The notes: generated by a model not told the origin, from the sequence alone. A DNA stretch of 64,000 bases from Pseudoalteromonas sp. MMG007 (GCF_018100985.1 NZ_JAGJEI010000003.1:239772-303771); one strand, 5' to 3'. Numbered from the stretch's first letter, positions 35,515-44,975 are shown. Numbers and translations: made by a program.

Positions 35515-36045
35515 ATGACATATTTTAAAGCGCTATTCTTAGCATTATGCTTATTCACATTCAACAGCTATGCATCCGATACACCCACCAATCTTGATAA
35601 AGAGCTTGCCGTTTTCAAACCCTATTTAGGTGCTTGGCAAGCTGATTTTGAAGTGCCTAAGGGTGAAAAGCCTATACAAGATATTGGTATATGGGAGCGC
35701 GCATTAAATGGTAAAGCTATTCATACCAAGCACTCTATTAACGAAGGCGAATACGGCGGAGAGTCGATGATTTTTTACGACAGTAAAAAAGAGTCATTGG
35801 TTTTTTACTATTTTACTACCGCTGGTTTTTATACAAAAGGCACTATCAAAGTTTTGAGCCCAACTCAGTTTGTGGCGTATGAAGAAGTCACTGGCAGTAA
35901 AGAAGGTATAACTAAAGTTAAATCGATGAGTGATTTTAAAGAGGGTAAATTTGTAGTCTCTACCTCTTATTTAAAAAAGGGTGAATGGACTAAACCCGAG
36001 CAGCGTATTTATACTCGCAGTTCAAAAGCCGTTAAATTTAAATAG
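35515..36045 (+). CDS. Secreted lipocalin-like / DUF1579-like protein
   Basis: 176 residues with a signal peptide (cut near SYASDTP). The mature protein begins LAVFKPYLGAWQADFEVPKGE. It then shows alternating beta strands (GGESMIFYDSKKESLVFYYFTTAGFYTKGTIKV), as in the DUF1579 or lipocalin-like families that follow a GxW motif. A function is not known. Single gene ending at a strong terminator. Confidence 0.55.
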   Translation: MTYFKALFLALCLFTFNSYASDTPTNLDKELAVFKPYLGAWQADFEVPKGEKPIQDIGIWERALNGKAIHTKHSINEGEYGGESMIFYDSKKESLVFYYFTTAGFYTKGTIKVLSPTQFVAYEEVTGSKEGITKVKSMSDFKEGKFVVSTSYLKKGEWTKPEQRIYTRSSKAVKFK

Positions 36046-36064
36046 CGTTGTATTTAAAATACAA

Positions 36065-36086
36065 AAAGGCAGCCTAGGCTGCCTTT
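36065..36086. terminator. Bidirectional terminator
   Basis: AAAGGCAGCCTAGGCTGCCTTT is a perfect 22-bp palindrome with A and T tails, between convergent genes ending at 36045 and 36106. Confidence 0.9.
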
Positions 36087-36105
36087 GTTATTTATTAAAT
36101 TGGTA

Positions 36106-36648
36106 TTATTTAGCAAACTTTTTAAATGGTTCGTCAACTGGTGTATCAGCAAGGTGGTTTGTGTAATTGCTCATTACTTTTTGCGATAAACCAACAATAA
36201 TTTCTAGTAGTTGTTGCTTAGCGTAACCTGCTGCAAAAAACTTCTCAATTTGCTCGTCGCTAATTACGCCGCGATCGCGTGTCATTGCAAGCGTTGTTTC
36301 GCGTAGTGTTTCAAGTTTTTCATCTGCAAGTGGTGTTTTGTTTACCAGTGCATCTACAATACCTTGGTCAACTTTCATTGAAGCGGCAATTGCGCTGTGC
36401 GCTGGTACACAGTAATGACACTCGTGCTCAACGTTAATTGTTTGCCATACAACCGTTAGCTCTTCTGCGTTAAACGAAGTTTTTTGAAATAGCTCATGCA
36501 GTACTTGGTAGCCTTTAAGTAACGTAGGCGCCTCTGCCATTACTGCGTGAAGATTAGGCACCATGCCAAATGCTGCTACTGAATCAGCCATAAGCGATTT
36601 TGATTCTTCAGGTGCGTTGTCTTGAGTATATAACGTAAATTCTGCCAT
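36106..36648 (-). CDS. AhpD-like carboxymuconolactone decarboxylase family protein
   Basis: 180 residues from ATG 36648, six bases after GGAG; the frame extends to a TTG at 36660. The AhpD-type core shows CHYCVPAHSAIA, the redox CxxC and His motif, and a preceding TVVWQTINVEHE helix. Such proteins are alkylhydroperoxidase- or quinone-stress related. It diverges from a TetR regulator gene, the usual sign of local control, but a MITE now occupies the gap. Confidence 0.8.
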   Translation of the reverse strand: MAEFTLYTQDNAPEESKSLMADSVAAFGMVPNLHAVMAEAPTLLKGYQVLHELFQKTSFNAEELTVVWQTINVEHECHYCVPAHSAIAASMKVDQGIVDALVNKTPLADEKLETLRETTLAMTRDRGVISDEQIEKFFAAGYAKQQLLEIIVGLSQKVMSNYTNHLADTPVDEPFKKFAK

Positions 36649-36678
36649 GTTCTGCTCCAATAAATTAATGTGTTTGAG

Positions 36679-36875
36679 TAACCTGAACTCTGGATAATAA
36701 ATCTATCTCTAACAGCTATTTTCAGCGATAACTGCGTTGAATTTACTTGCAATAGGCTAGCTATTGACGCGTAGATTCGCCTTGTTTTCACTAAAAACCT
36801 CTGGCTAGAGAAAATAACCTTTAATATCATCATGAAGAAATATGTTAGTAAATCTCTTAACCAGAGTTCAGGTTA
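36679..36875. mobile_element. MITE-like element R3 with 15-bp terminal inverted repeats
   Basis: The 15-bp end TAACCTGAACTCTGG at 36679-36693 is exactly inverted at 36861-36875. The 197-bp interior has no ORF of note. It sits between the divergent AhpD-like and TetR genes. No clear target duplication was identified. A related pair of ends occurs at 62573-62604. Confidence 0.75.
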
Positions 36876-36905
36876 AATAACTTCGAGACACATACTATTT
36901 GATTT

Positions 36906-36942
36906 TGAGCGACTGTTCAAGTTAAAATTGAGCATACGTTCA
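36906..36942. promoter_or_regulatory. Tandem TetR-type operators
   Basis: Two copies of TGAGC-N4-GTTCA (36906-36919 and 36929-36942) are spaced 23 bp start to start, about two helical turns. Each is a near palindrome. They lie 18 bases upstream of the TetR gene start, so autoregulation is likely. Confidence 0.6.
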
Positions 36943-36959
36943 AAATAGTTGAGATTAAA

Positions 36960-37547
36960 ATGGCTAACAAAGTTAAATTTGAACGCGAGAATGTAATTCG
37001 CGTTGCAAGCCAATTGTTTTGGGAAAAGGGGTTTACAGCTACCTCAACCCGCGATTTACAAGAAGCGATTAATATGCGCCCTGGCAGTATTTATGCGGCG
37101 TTTGGCTCTAAAGAAGGCCTATACAGCGAGTCTTTAAAAGACTACACCGTACAAATGAAAAGCCAAATTGACGGGTTTTTAGCAAATTCTGATTCCGTTG
37201 TAGGTGGTTTGCGTGCATTTGTCGAAAACGTAATAATTAAAACCAAAGACTGTAGCCCAAGTGCTATTTGTATGTTGGTAAAAGCAAACAGTGAATTTGC
37301 AGAAAAAGATGCCTCGTTATATGAGCTGAGTTTAGACTTATCGGCAAAATTTGAAGCTTACCTAACAACCTTGTTTGCTCAAGCTATTAAAAATAATGAG
37401 CTGAGTAGCAACCTTACGGCACTTGAATATGCGCAGTTCTTTCAGGTGCAATTTACTGGTCTGCGTGGCTATTTCAATCGCCCAGGTGTAGAACAATTAG
37501 CGCAGCCGATGATCAATCAAATGTTTGATTTGATCAAAAAGCTATAA
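36960..37547 (+). CDS. TetR/AcrR-family repressor
   Basis: 195 residues. The N-terminal helix-turn-helix reads FERENVIRVASQLFWEKGFTATSTRDLQEAINMRPGSIYAAFGSKEGLYSESL. The C-terminal ligand domain contains a cysteine (DCSPSAICMLVKA), which could sense electrophiles or thiol oxidants. Its probable target is the divergent AhpD-like gene and itself, through the tandem operators. Ends at a strong terminator. Confidence 0.85.
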   Translation: MANKVKFERENVIRVASQLFWEKGFTATSTRDLQEAINMRPGSIYAAFGSKEGLYSESLKDYTVQMKSQIDGFLANSDSVVGGLRAFVENVIIKTKDCSPSAICMLVKANSEFAEKDASLYELSLDLSAKFEAYLTTLFAQAIKNNELSSNLTALEYAQFFQVQFTGLRGYFNRPGVEQLAQPMINQMFDLIKKL

Positions 37548-37581
37548 GCTTCAAATTACTCACTACAAAAAGTCTCAACAA

Positions 37582-37618
37582 AAAAAGCGGCTAATTCACA
37601 CTGAATTAGCCGCTTTTT
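37582..37618. terminator. Strong bidirectional terminator
   Basis: A 17-bp perfect stem (AAAAAGCGGCTAATTCA and its complement) with a three-base loop and A/T tails, between convergent TetR and MCP genes. Confidence 0.95.
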
Positions 37619-37641
37619 TATCAGGTAGTGTCGATCTTTAC

Positions 37642-39762
37642 TTACGTTTTAAGTTTATTTAGCTCGCTATCTTGCTGCGCTACCAATGCATTAAGCGCTT
37701 CACTACTATCGCCCGCCTGAGTAGATAAATCAGCTAATTGTGCTGCCGCATCTGATATAAGCGTTAGGTTACGGTTTATCTCTTCGGTTACTAAGCTTTG
37801 CTCCTCGGCTGCGGTGGCAATGTGCGTAATTTGATTCGTAATTTCATCTACTTTTATTACAACACTATGCAGCGCTTCAAAAGCAACTGAGGTTTCGTCT
37901 ACTGCACTTTCAGCGCGTACTACGCCTTTTTCAATTACAGTAGATGCATTACCTACCTCTAACAATAAGCTATCAATAAGTTGGCTAATATCATCGGTAG
38001 ATGAACGTGTTTTAGAAGCAAGGGCTCGTACTTCATCTGCAACCACAGCAAAGCCTCGACCATGTTCGCCGGCTCGCGCAGCTTCAATGGCAGCGTTAAG
38101 TGCAAGTAAGTTTGTTTGCTCAGAAATGGTTCTGATCACATCTAATATTTGAGTAATATCTTTACTGCGCGACGCTACTTTTTCAACCGCTTGGTTAGCT
38201 TCTTTTATTTCTTCAGACATGGTTTTAACTTGGCTCATAGCCGACGATAAGCTCGTTTCACTACTTACCACTAAACCATTTATTTCATCCGCTTGTTGAG
38301 CTGATTGCTCTGAGGCTCTAGCAACTTCAAGTGCGGTTGCGCTCATTTCGTTCATGGCGGTTACTACGCTTTCAATTTCTTGAAATTGCGATTGTACGTT
38401 TTGTTTAGTATCAATGGCTATATGTTGCGCTATTTCACCTTGATGCTTAGTTTGTGCTGAAACACCTTTTAGCTCAGCAATTAAGCCTCTTAACTTAGCT
38501 AAAAATGCATTAAAGCCACAAGCAAGGGCAATAAGTTCAGCATGCGTATCGACGTGCAGCGTATGCGTTAAATCACCTTCAGAGCTGGCAAGATTATCAA
38601 CACGTTGTTGAATTTGCTCAAGCGGTGCAACCACGCTACCTACTACTATTTTCATAACAATAAAGGCAATTATAGCTATCACACCGCCCGTTATTAGAAT
38701 AACTAAACCTAGCTGATTTGCCGAGTCACTCATATTTTTAGCTAACGCGTTAGGCCCCTCGAGTGCTAGGTTAGTTGGCACTTCAATAAGTAAGCTCCAA
38801 TGAGTGTTAGCAAGTTTAATATTTATAGGGTAATTAACTAAGTATTCATCCGCTGTTTTTATTAACTTGTTTTGACCTTTAATATTAGCAAGTTCGCTAT
38901 AAGTATTGCTGCTAACAGCTTCTTTAAACGGACGGCCTAATTTAGATTTATAGTGGCTACTACCTACAATTAATCCCATATCACTTAACAACGTAACCTT
39001 GGCTTTACCGTTATATAACTCACTAGAAAGCTGCTCTGTAAGGCCCTGAAAAGTTGGTAGTGTTAAATCAACACCCGCTAAACCAATAAAGCGGCCTGAT
39101 TTAATAATTGGCACTGTTAATGAAGTAAGCATAACAGAATCGCCAGAGGGGATTTCATAAAGGTACGGCTCCATAATACATGGCTTAAGTGTATCTTTTG
39201 CGCATAGGTACCAATGGGCTTCGCGAATACCAAACTCGTTTAAAGAGGTTAGGTATTTATCGGCAGCGTTAGCTACTTTTTGTTGCTCAATATTGCCGTT
39301 TTGGTCGCGCGTTATATACACCTCTAACGTGCCATCGCCATTAACAGAATGTTTAAAACCTTGTGTAAATTGCGCGTCTTGTCCATCAAATGCGTTAGCT
39401 TCAAACTGCGAATAAATAGACGATAAAAATTGATTCTTCTCTAAAATAGAGCGATTAATGTTCACCACAGTATCGCGATTTAGAGTTTGAGTTTTAGCTG
39501 CATCACCAAGCAATGCGGCTAAAGAATTAGGCACTCGGTAAGCTTCATTTATAAAACCAGCTATTTTTTCACCGTAGGCAGCAGCATTTGCATTAAGCTT
39601 TTGCTCAACCTCAGCCACTATATAATCTTCAGATTCTTTTGCGAGCGCTTCACTGTTTGATGACATTTGCCACCACAATACGCCAGAGAGAACCAGCACT
39701 GTTAAAAATGTACTACCTACGGTTATCCACAATAACTTTTTTGCTAACGAGATTTCTTGCAC
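37642..39762 (-). CDS. Methyl-accepting chemotaxis protein with double-Cache sensor
   Basis: 706 residues. A membrane helix lies at about 10-30. A large periplasmic region (31-345) has the Cache pattern ([29 protein letters not shown]). A second helix at about 348-370 and HAMP follow. The cytoplasmic coiled coil has the invariant hairpin tip [37 protein letters not shown]. Cache domains usually bind amino acids or small organic ligands. It has no CheB/CheR-tethering pentapeptide at the C terminus (ends LNKLKT). Confidence 0.9.
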   Translation of the reverse strand: MQEISLAKKLLWITVGSTFLTVLVLSGVLWWQMSSNSEALAKESEDYIVAEVEQKLNANAAAYGEKIAGFINEAYRVPNSLAALLGDAAKTQTLNRDTVVNINRSILEKNQFLSSIYSQFEANAFDGQDAQFTQGFKHSVNGDGTLEVYITRDQNGNIEQQKVANAADKYLTSLNEFGIREAHWYLCAKDTLKPCIMEPYLYEIPSGDSVMLTSLTVPIIKSGRFIGLAGVDLTLPTFQGLTEQLSSELYNGKAKVTLLSDMGLIVGSSHYKSKLGRPFKEAVSSNTYSELANIKGQNKLIKTADEYLVNYPINIKLANTHWSLLIEVPTNLALEGPNALAKNMSDSANQLGLVILITGGVIAIIAFIVMKIVVGSVVAPLEQIQQRVDNLASSEGDLTHTLHVDTHAELIALACGFNAFLAKLRGLIAELKGVSAQTKHQGEIAQHIAIDTKQNVQSQFQEIESVVTAMNEMSATALEVARASEQSAQQADEINGLVVSSETSLSSAMSQVKTMSEEIKEANQAVEKVASRSKDITQILDVIRTISEQTNLLALNAAIEAARAGEHGRGFAVVADEVRALASKTRSSTDDISQLIDSLLLEVGNASTVIEKGVVRAESAVDETSVAFEALHSVVIKVDEITNQITHIATAAEEQSLVTEEINRNLTLISDAAAQLADLSTQAGDSSEALNALVAQQDSELNKLKT

Positions 39763-39860
39763 TTAAATTACCCTTTAATTAAAACTACGGGTACAGTTTA
39801 GTAGATCTTAAAAATGAAGCTATTAAAATCGTTACACTAATAAAAAACTAATACAAACGT

Positions 39861-41084
39861 TTAACTTTTATTACTGGCTAAAAAAGCAGTGGCTATAGAG
39901 GCCAAAATAAGCAAAATTACACTCACCCATAAACACGCTACAAAACCATAAACCTGAAACACCCACCCCGAAAGCACGGTGCCCAGTAAACGCCCCATTG
40001 CATTGGCCATATAATAAAAGCCAACATCAAGCGATACACCATCGCTTTTAGCAAAGCTGACAATTAAATAACTATGTACTGATGAGTTAACTGCAAATAT
40101 ACCGCCAAATATAAGTAAACCTATAATCAAGGTGACATGCACAGCAACATCAAATTGCATGAGTAGTGCTAAAAGTGCTGTTACACCACTTAACAGCAAT
40201 ACCCATAAATAGGCATGTTTAACAGTATCAACGTTTGAATTACTGGTGCCTGTAATACGTGGCGCTTGCGATTGCACGCCACCATAGCCAATCACCCAAA
40301 GTGCCATAAAGCCACTAACCCACCAAAAGTTCCAGTTAAACTGCTGGGCTAAATAAATAGGTAAAGCCACTACAAACCACACGTCACGCGCGGCAAACAA
40401 GCATAACCGTGCTGCACTTAATAAATTTATTGCACGAGATTTAGAAAATAGCTCTTTAAACTTGGGCTTATTTTTAGCCTTGCCCATGTCGCCTTTTAAA
40501 AATACAACGCTAATCATCCACGCAATAGTAAGTAGTACAATAAGTGCTTTTAAAGCCCCAACAAATCCCAATACCGTAAGGAGTAACCCACCTAAAAAGA
40601 AGCCGACCCCTTTTAGCGCATTTTTAGAGCCCGTTAAAATAGCCACCCATTTATAAAGCTGGCCTTGGCCGCTTTCGCCCTCGGGCACTAAATGTTTAAT
40701 GGCGCTTTTGGCACTCATTTTATTTAAATCTTTGGCTATACCGCTAAGCGCTTGCGCCGCCATAACATAAGCCACTGTAAGCCACTCACTTGGCGCGCAT
40801 AACATGGCAAGCGCCATTATTTGCAGCGCCAAGCCAAAGTTCATGGTTTTATTAAGGCCTAAATGAGCCCCAAGCCAACCGCCCACTAAATTGGTGATCA
40901 CACCAAAAATTTCGTAAAACAAAAACAGCATGGCAATAGCCAACGCACCATACCCTAACTGATGAAAATGCAGCACCACCAGCATACGCAGTGCGCCATC
41001 GGTTAAGGTAAATGCCCAGTAATTACCGGTTATAATTAAATACTGTTTTATTGCTGTAGGTAAATTAGCAAGTTGCTCAAACAT
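39861..41084 (-). CDS. arsJ: ArsJ-type organoarsenical efflux permease (MFS)
   Basis: 407 residues with 11-12 membrane segments. ArsJ-like features are the N-terminal NLPTAIKQYLIITGNYWAFTLTDGALRMLVVLHFHQLGY and AAQALSGIAKDLNKMSAKSAIK. It lies 29 bases after a GAPDH gene and downstream of arsR. In this known pathway GAPDH makes 1-arseno-3-phosphoglycerate from arsenate, and ArsJ exports it; the product then decays to arsenate outside. AAGGGC precedes the start. Confidence 0.92.
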   Translation of the reverse strand: MFEQLANLPTAIKQYLIITGNYWAFTLTDGALRMLVVLHFHQLGYGALAIAMLFLFYEIFGVITNLVGGWLGAHLGLNKTMNFGLALQIMALAMLCAPSEWLTVAYVMAAQALSGIAKDLNKMSAKSAIKHLVPEGESGQGQLYKWVAILTGSKNALKGVGFFLGGLLLTVLGFVGALKALIVLLTIAWMISVVFLKGDMGKAKNKPKFKELFSKSRAINLLSAARLCLFAARDVWFVVALPIYLAQQFNWNFWWVSGFMALWVIGYGGVQSQAPRITGTSNSNVDTVKHAYLWVLLLSGVTALLALLMQFDVAVHVTLIIGLLIFGGIFAVNSSVHSYLIVSFAKSDGVSLDVGFYYMANAMGRLLGTVLSGWVFQVYGFVACLWVSVILLILASIATAFLASNKS

Positions 41085-41113
41085 GGTTTACGCCCTTAAA
41101 ACCTTACAAGTGG

Positions 41114-42112
41114 TTAAACCAAGTCACTTTTAGCAACTTTGAGCATAAGCTCGGCGGTACGATTAGCGTAACCCCATTCGTTATCGTACCAAGCGTATAA
41201 TTTAAGCTGGGTATTATTAATAACCATGGTAGAAAGCGCATCAATAATGCTACTGCGTGGATCGGTTTTGTAATCAATCGATACAAGCGGTTTTTCTTCG
41301 TAACCTAATACACCTGCAAGCTCGTTTTTAGACGCCTGAGCAAACCATTCGTTAACCTCAGCTGCAGTTACACCACGCTTAAGCTCAAATACACAGTCAG
41401 TAATGGATGCGTTAGTTAAAGGTACGCGCACGGCATGGCCATTTAACTTACCTTTTAGCTCAGGGAATATATGCGTAATGGCTGTTGCACTACCTGTTGT
41501 GGTCGGTATTAAACTTGACCCGCACGAACGGGCACGGCGTAAGTCTTTATGGGGCGCATCAATAATAGTTTGGGTATTGGTAATATCGTGAATAGTGGTC
41601 ATTGAGCCGTGCTTAATGCCTACTTTTTCTTGTAGTACTTTTACAATTGGCGCTAAACAGTTAGTCGTACACGACGCCGCTGTCACAATTTTGTGCTCAT
41701 CTGGGTTATATAAATCATCGTTAACACCCATAACCACATTTAAAATGCCGTCTTCTTTTACTGGTGCGGTTACCACAACGCGCTTAATACCTTGTGCTAA
41801 ATATTGATTTAACAGCTCAGTGGTTTTCATTTTACCGCTGGCTTCTATTACTACATCGCAATCAGACCAATTGGTGTCGTTAATGGTAACAGCAATAGTG
41901 TGTTTACCCACACTAAAGCTATTTTCGTTTGCTGTAACGCTGTGGGCTAAACGCCCGTGTACTGAGTCAAACTCTAATAAATGGGCATGTGTTTTAGCAT
42001 CGCCTGCAACATCGTTTACTTTAATAAATTCTACTTCTGGCCATTCTAATGCTGCGCGCAGCGTTAAACGTCCCATGCGGCCAAAGCCGTTAATACCTAC
42101 TTTAATTGTCAT
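41114..42112 (-). CDS. Glyceraldehyde-3-phosphate dehydrogenase of the arsenate operon
   Basis: 332 residues. The Rossmann motif is INGFGRMGR. The catalytic motif [10 protein letters not shown] has C148, with the partner H175 in [29 protein letters not shown] and the C-terminal YDNEWGY complete the family pattern. Its position between arsR and arsJ shows it serves arsenate detoxification, forming 1-arseno-3-phosphoglycerate, rather than being the main glycolytic enzyme. AAAGG precedes ATG 42112. Confidence 0.93.
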   Translation of the reverse strand: MTIKVGINGFGRMGRLTLRAALEWPEVEFIKVNDVAGDAKTHAHLLEFDSVHGRLAHSVTANENSFSVGKHTIAVTINDTNWSDCDVVIEASGKMKTTELLNQYLAQGIKRVVVTAPVKEDGILNVVMGVNDDLYNPDEHKIVTAASCTTNCLAPIVKVLQEKVGIKHGSMTTIHDITNTQTIIDAPHKDLRRARSCGSSLIPTTTGSATAITHIFPELKGKLNGHAVRVPLTNASITDCVFELKRGVTAAEVNEWFAQASKNELAGVLGYEEKPLVSIDYKTDPRSSIIDALSTMVINNTQLKLYAWYDNEWGYANRTAELMLKVAKSDLV

Positions 42113-42150
42113 AATAAATACCTTTAGTAAAGTTAAGCCAATATGCTTAA

Positions 42151-42504
42151 TTAACAGCAGCTTGCTGCACGCTCTGGGCGATTACCCATTGCATTGAGTC
42201 GATTTAAATCATCGTTATAAAACGCAGAATTTTCTTTTCGTGTTTGTGTTAAAACGCTAATAGCCCACTCTGGCAGGGCTTTATTAATGCTGTAGTACAC
42301 CCATTGATTTTGCTTGCGGTCGCTTAATAAGCCAAATTGCCTAAGTTGCGCTAAATGGCGCGACACTTTAGGTTGGCTAAGCTCAAGCGCGGCAACAAGT
42401 TCACACACACATAGCTCTTGCTCATGGCTAATTAATAACATGGCTTTTAAGCGCGTATCGTCGGCTAAACATTTGTAAAATTGAAGTGGATTGAGTTGTT
42501 CCAT
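42151..42504 (-). CDS. arsR: Arsenical-responsive repressor ArsR
   Basis: 117 residues of the ArsR/SmtB winged-helix family. The metalloid site is CVC (C32, C34) in [11 protein letters not shown] at the DNA-recognition helix. [20 protein letters not shown] is the recognition segment. A second Cys pair ends the protein (RAASCC), and may supply a third ligand. First gene of the operon; GAGGATGCT precedes ATG. Confidence 0.92.
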   Translation of the reverse strand: MEQLNPLQFYKCLADDTRLKAMLLISHEQELCVCELVAALELSQPKVSRHLAQLRQFGLLSDRKQNQWVYYSINKALPEWAISVLTQTRKENSAFYNDDLNRLNAMGNRPERAASCC

Positions 42505-42564
42505 AGCATCCTCGTTTAGTTAGTGTGCATACAATAAAACAAAACGATAATATATGAAATAGTG

Positions 42565-42586
42565 AATATACGATTTTCCGTATATT
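42565..42586. promoter_or_regulatory. Palindrome in the ars promoter region
   Basis: AATATACG and CGTATATT form 8-bp perfect arms around six bases, 61 bases upstream of the arsR start. A plausible ArsR operator, not matched to a known consensus. Confidence 0.4.
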
Positions 42587-42633
42587 TTTTAGAAGGGTTT
42601 AATTAATATGAACTTTGCTAAATTTCAGCACAC

Positions 42634-42661
42634 AAAAAAACCCAGTGGCAAAACCACTGGG
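42634..42661 (-). terminator. Rho-independent terminator, probably for ohr
   Basis: On the minus strand the stem CCCAGTGG/CCACTGGG with a five-base loop is followed by seven T. It lies 294 bases after the ohr stop, with the R1 element in between, so it probably once followed ohr closely. Confidence 0.85.
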
Positions 42662-42675
42662 CTATTAAAGCATTA

Positions 42676-42938
42676 GGGCGTGTTGATCTTTGCGGATTGA
42701 AATTTGTTCAATCTAGGGGCGATTAAATCGCGGCGCGAGGTTTGTAACCTAGTGGGCTAAGTAAAAACCGAGTAACAAAGAGTTTATCGCCCCTAGACAG
42801 AACCCGAAGGGCAGCGCATGTTTGGCATTTATGCTTCGTTATCGCCTATTTATGGGGAGTACCACACTTCATAGGCTCCGCCTTACCTAAAAACCAAACA
42901 CACTGCTGCAAATTCAACCATCAAAAATCAACACGCCC
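42676..42938. mobile_element. MITE-like element R1, intact copy
   Basis: 263 bp bounded by perfect 12-bp inverted ends GGGCGTGTTGAT and ATCAACACGCCC and flanked by TTA on both sides, which fits a three-base target duplication. It encodes no transposase. Degenerate copies lie at 9825-10115 and 50960-51090. TNA duplications occur in part of the IS5 family, but the parent transposon is not identified. Confidence 0.85.
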
Positions 42939-42954
42939 TTACTAATTAGTTTAC

Positions 42955-43383
42955 TTAAATAACCGAAAGCTCTACTTCAATGTTACCGCGTGTAGCGTTT
43001 GAGTATGGACATACTTGGTGTGCTTTATTTACAAGCTCTTGCGCTGCCGCTTTATCCATATCACCTAGTGATACAGCTAATTTTACTGCGATACCAAAAC
43101 CGCCTTCAATCGCGCCAATAGATACTTCAGAATTAATGTGCGTATCACTTGGTAAATCAATTTCTTCGCTACCGGCTACAAATTTTAGTGCGCCAATAAA
43201 ACACGCTGCGTAACCTGCTGCAAATAACTGCTCTGGGTTTGTGCCTTGCCCATCGTCGCCACCTAGCCCTTTTGGGGTTGATAGGTTTACATCTAAACGG
43301 CCATCGTCAGATTTAGCTACACCTTCACGGCCACCTGTTGCAGTTGCTTTTGCTGTGTAAGCAACGTTTTGTAATACATTCAT
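42955..43383 (-). CDS. ohr: Organic hydroperoxide resistance protein Ohr
   Basis: 142 residues from ATG 43383 (GGAG upstream; the frame extends four codons further). OsmC/Ohr fold with the two redox cysteines C61 (AAGYAACFIGAL) and C125 (HQVCPYSNATRGN), and E51 in NPEQLFAAGY. It reduces organic and lipid hydroperoxides in the cytoplasm. It is divergent from ohrR with two operator-like palindromes between them. Confidence 0.95.
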   Translation of the reverse strand: MNVLQNVAYTAKATATGGREGVAKSDDGRLDVNLSTPKGLGGDDGQGTNPEQLFAAGYAACFIGALKFVAGSEEIDLPSDTHINSEVSIGAIEGGFGIAVKLAVSLGDMDKAAAQELVNKAHQVCPYSNATRGNIEVELSVI

Positions 43384-43414
43384 AGTGAACTCCAAAGTTT
43401 ACCAATCAATTTAG

Positions 43415-43426
43415 TTTGCATGCAAA
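43415..43426. promoter_or_regulatory. OhrR operator, copy 1
   Basis: TTTGCATGCAAA, a perfect 12-bp palindrome, 32 bases upstream of the ohr start; identical to the copy at 43460. Confidence 0.75.
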
Positions 43427-43459
43427 ATAATAGATCAAGTAATTAGAGATTGCAAATAC

Positions 43460-43471
43460 TTTGCATGCAAA
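43460..43471. promoter_or_regulatory. OhrR operator, copy 2
   Basis: A second TTTGCATGCAAA, 45 bp from the first (about four helical turns) and 48 bases upstream of ohrR, so one can serve each divergent promoter. Confidence 0.75.
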
Positions 43472-43518
43472 TTAAAATGTTTTTTGAGTTTAAGGTATTA
43501 ACGCGTTAGGAGTTGAGT

Positions 43519-43977
43519 ATGTCGTTTGAGCAATTAAAATTAAAAAATCAGCTGTGTCATAGGTTATATATGGCATCAAATAGCATTGCCCGCGCTTACC
43601 GTGAGCCTTTAGCTGCACTTAATTTAACGTATCCGCAGTATGTAGTAATGATGGCGCTGTGGGAGCAAGATGAAGTAACCATAGCGCAGCTAATAAATAA
43701 AACCGCTATTGACGGCGGCGCTATGACCCAAATACTCAAAAAAATGACCGAAAAATCTCTGCTAGCTGTTATTAAAGACGAACACGATAAGCGTAAACGC
43801 CTAATTCAGCTTACCCAAAGTGGGCAAGCCCTTAAAAACGAAGCCACTGAAATTCCAAAAAATATATTATGTAAGTTTGAAAGTGTAGACTCTACGCAAG
43901 CTAAACAGCTTATGCAGCTGCTTGATTTAGTGGTAAACGATTTAAATACTAAAAGCGACGATGAGTTAGCCAACTAA
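43519..43977 (+). CDS. ohrR: MarR-family peroxide sensor OhrR
   Basis: 152 residues from ATG 43519, six bases after AGGAG (a TTG at 43513 is in frame but too close). The sensing cysteine is C13 in LKNQLCHRLYMASN. LNLTYPQYVVMMALWEQDE and the winged-helix DKRKRLIQLT match OhrR. Oxidation of the cysteine releases DNA and induces ohr. The 3' end overlaps the converging LysR gene by 12 bases. Confidence 0.92.
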   Translation: MSFEQLKLKNQLCHRLYMASNSIARAYREPLAALNLTYPQYVVMMALWEQDEVTIAQLINKTAIDGGAMTQILKKMTEKSLLAVIKDEHDKRKRLIQLTQSGQALKNEATEIPKNILCKFESVDSTQAKQLMQLLDLVVNDLNTKSDDELAN

Positions 43978-44865
43978 CGCGGTTATTTTTTGTTGAATAA
44001 ACGCCCTAAATGCCGTGATCACTGGGGTCATTTGGCGCCGGTCGGCGTACATCATATAAAGCGGTAGCGGATCGCTTTGCCAGTCAGGGCATAAATGAAC
44101 GAGCTCCCCGCTTGCTAAATTATCAATGACATCTAGGTACGACTTATACGCAATGCCTTTGCCCTCTAGCGCCCAGCGCCTAACCATTTCGCCATCGTTT
44201 ACTATGTGTTGGCAATTTAGCTGCACTTTTTGTACCGCGCCATTTTTATAAAATCGCCACTCTTTAAACACTTCGCCAAAGCGCATAAACGTAATGGTAG
44301 TGTGCTGCGTTAAGTTAAGGGGATGTGTAAGCAATCCATTGTTCGCGACATATTCAGGAGAGGCCACTAAAATACGCGCATTATTTAAAAAAAGCGGCGC
44401 TGCAATTAATTGCGAATCTTTTGGTACGCCAAAGCGCAGTGCAATATCAATCGACTGGCTATAAATGTCGCTTACTTCGTCACTTAAGTGCAGTTTAAGT
44501 TTTACATGCGGATATTGCGCTAAAAACTCATTAAGCCATTCACTTAATTTATTACGCCCTAAATCGCACGGGGCCGATACCTGCAGTGTCCCTGTTACTT
44601 CGCCTACTGCAGTTTGTACTGCGGCTACACCTTGTTGAATAAGCGAAAGAGAGTCTTTGGCGTAACTTAAAAACTGCTCCCCTGCCACACTTAAGCGTAA
44701 ACTGCGGGTAGAGCGAATAAACAGCACGTTTCCTAAGTCTTTTTCTAGGCGCTTAATAGCCGCACTTACCGCCGCTGGAGTTTGTGCGTTTTGCCTTGCG
44801 GCTTCAGAAATACTGGCGCAACTGGCTACATCTATAAAAGTTTGAATATCGTTAAATGATCGCAT
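43966..44865 (-). CDS. LysR-family transcription regulator
   Basis: About 299 residues from ATG 44865, where the LysR helix-turn-helix starts (FNDIQTFIDVASCASISEAARQNAQTPAAVSAAIKRLEKDLG); the frame runs on to 44940 but that part lies in the shared promoter. The C-terminal effector domain is of the CrgA/DsdC-like class that covers many dehydrogenase neighbours. It is divergent from a quinone-oxidoreductase-type gene, its probable target. Confidence 0.85.
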   Translation of the reverse strand: MRSFNDIQTFIDVASCASISEAARQNAQTPAAVSAAIKRLEKDLGNVLFIRSTRSLRLSVAGEQFLSYAKDSLSLIQQGVAAVQTAVGEVTGTLQVSAPCDLGRNKLSEWLNEFLAQYPHVKLKLHLSDEVSDIYSQSIDIALRFGVPKDSQLIAAPLFLNNARILVASPEYVANNGLLTHPLNLTQHTTITFMRFGEVFKEWRFYKNGAVQKVQLNCQHIVNDGEMVRRWALEGKGIAYKSYLDVIDNLASGELVHLCPDWQSDPLPLYMMYADRRQMTPVITAFRAFIQQKITALVG

Positions 44866-44975
44866 ATTTTCAATTAAAATTTGAAAGTGCTTTAGTTTTT
44901 CATGTCTTTTTATATTTTTCAACTGAGCTATAGTGTTCACATATTAAAAAGTACTTCAAATCATCAGGAACCCAC

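Noticed and set aside
41820..42197. 125-codon plus-strand ORF opposite the GAPDH gene
   Set aside because: Antisense to a well-supported GAPDH; no ribosome site or domain.
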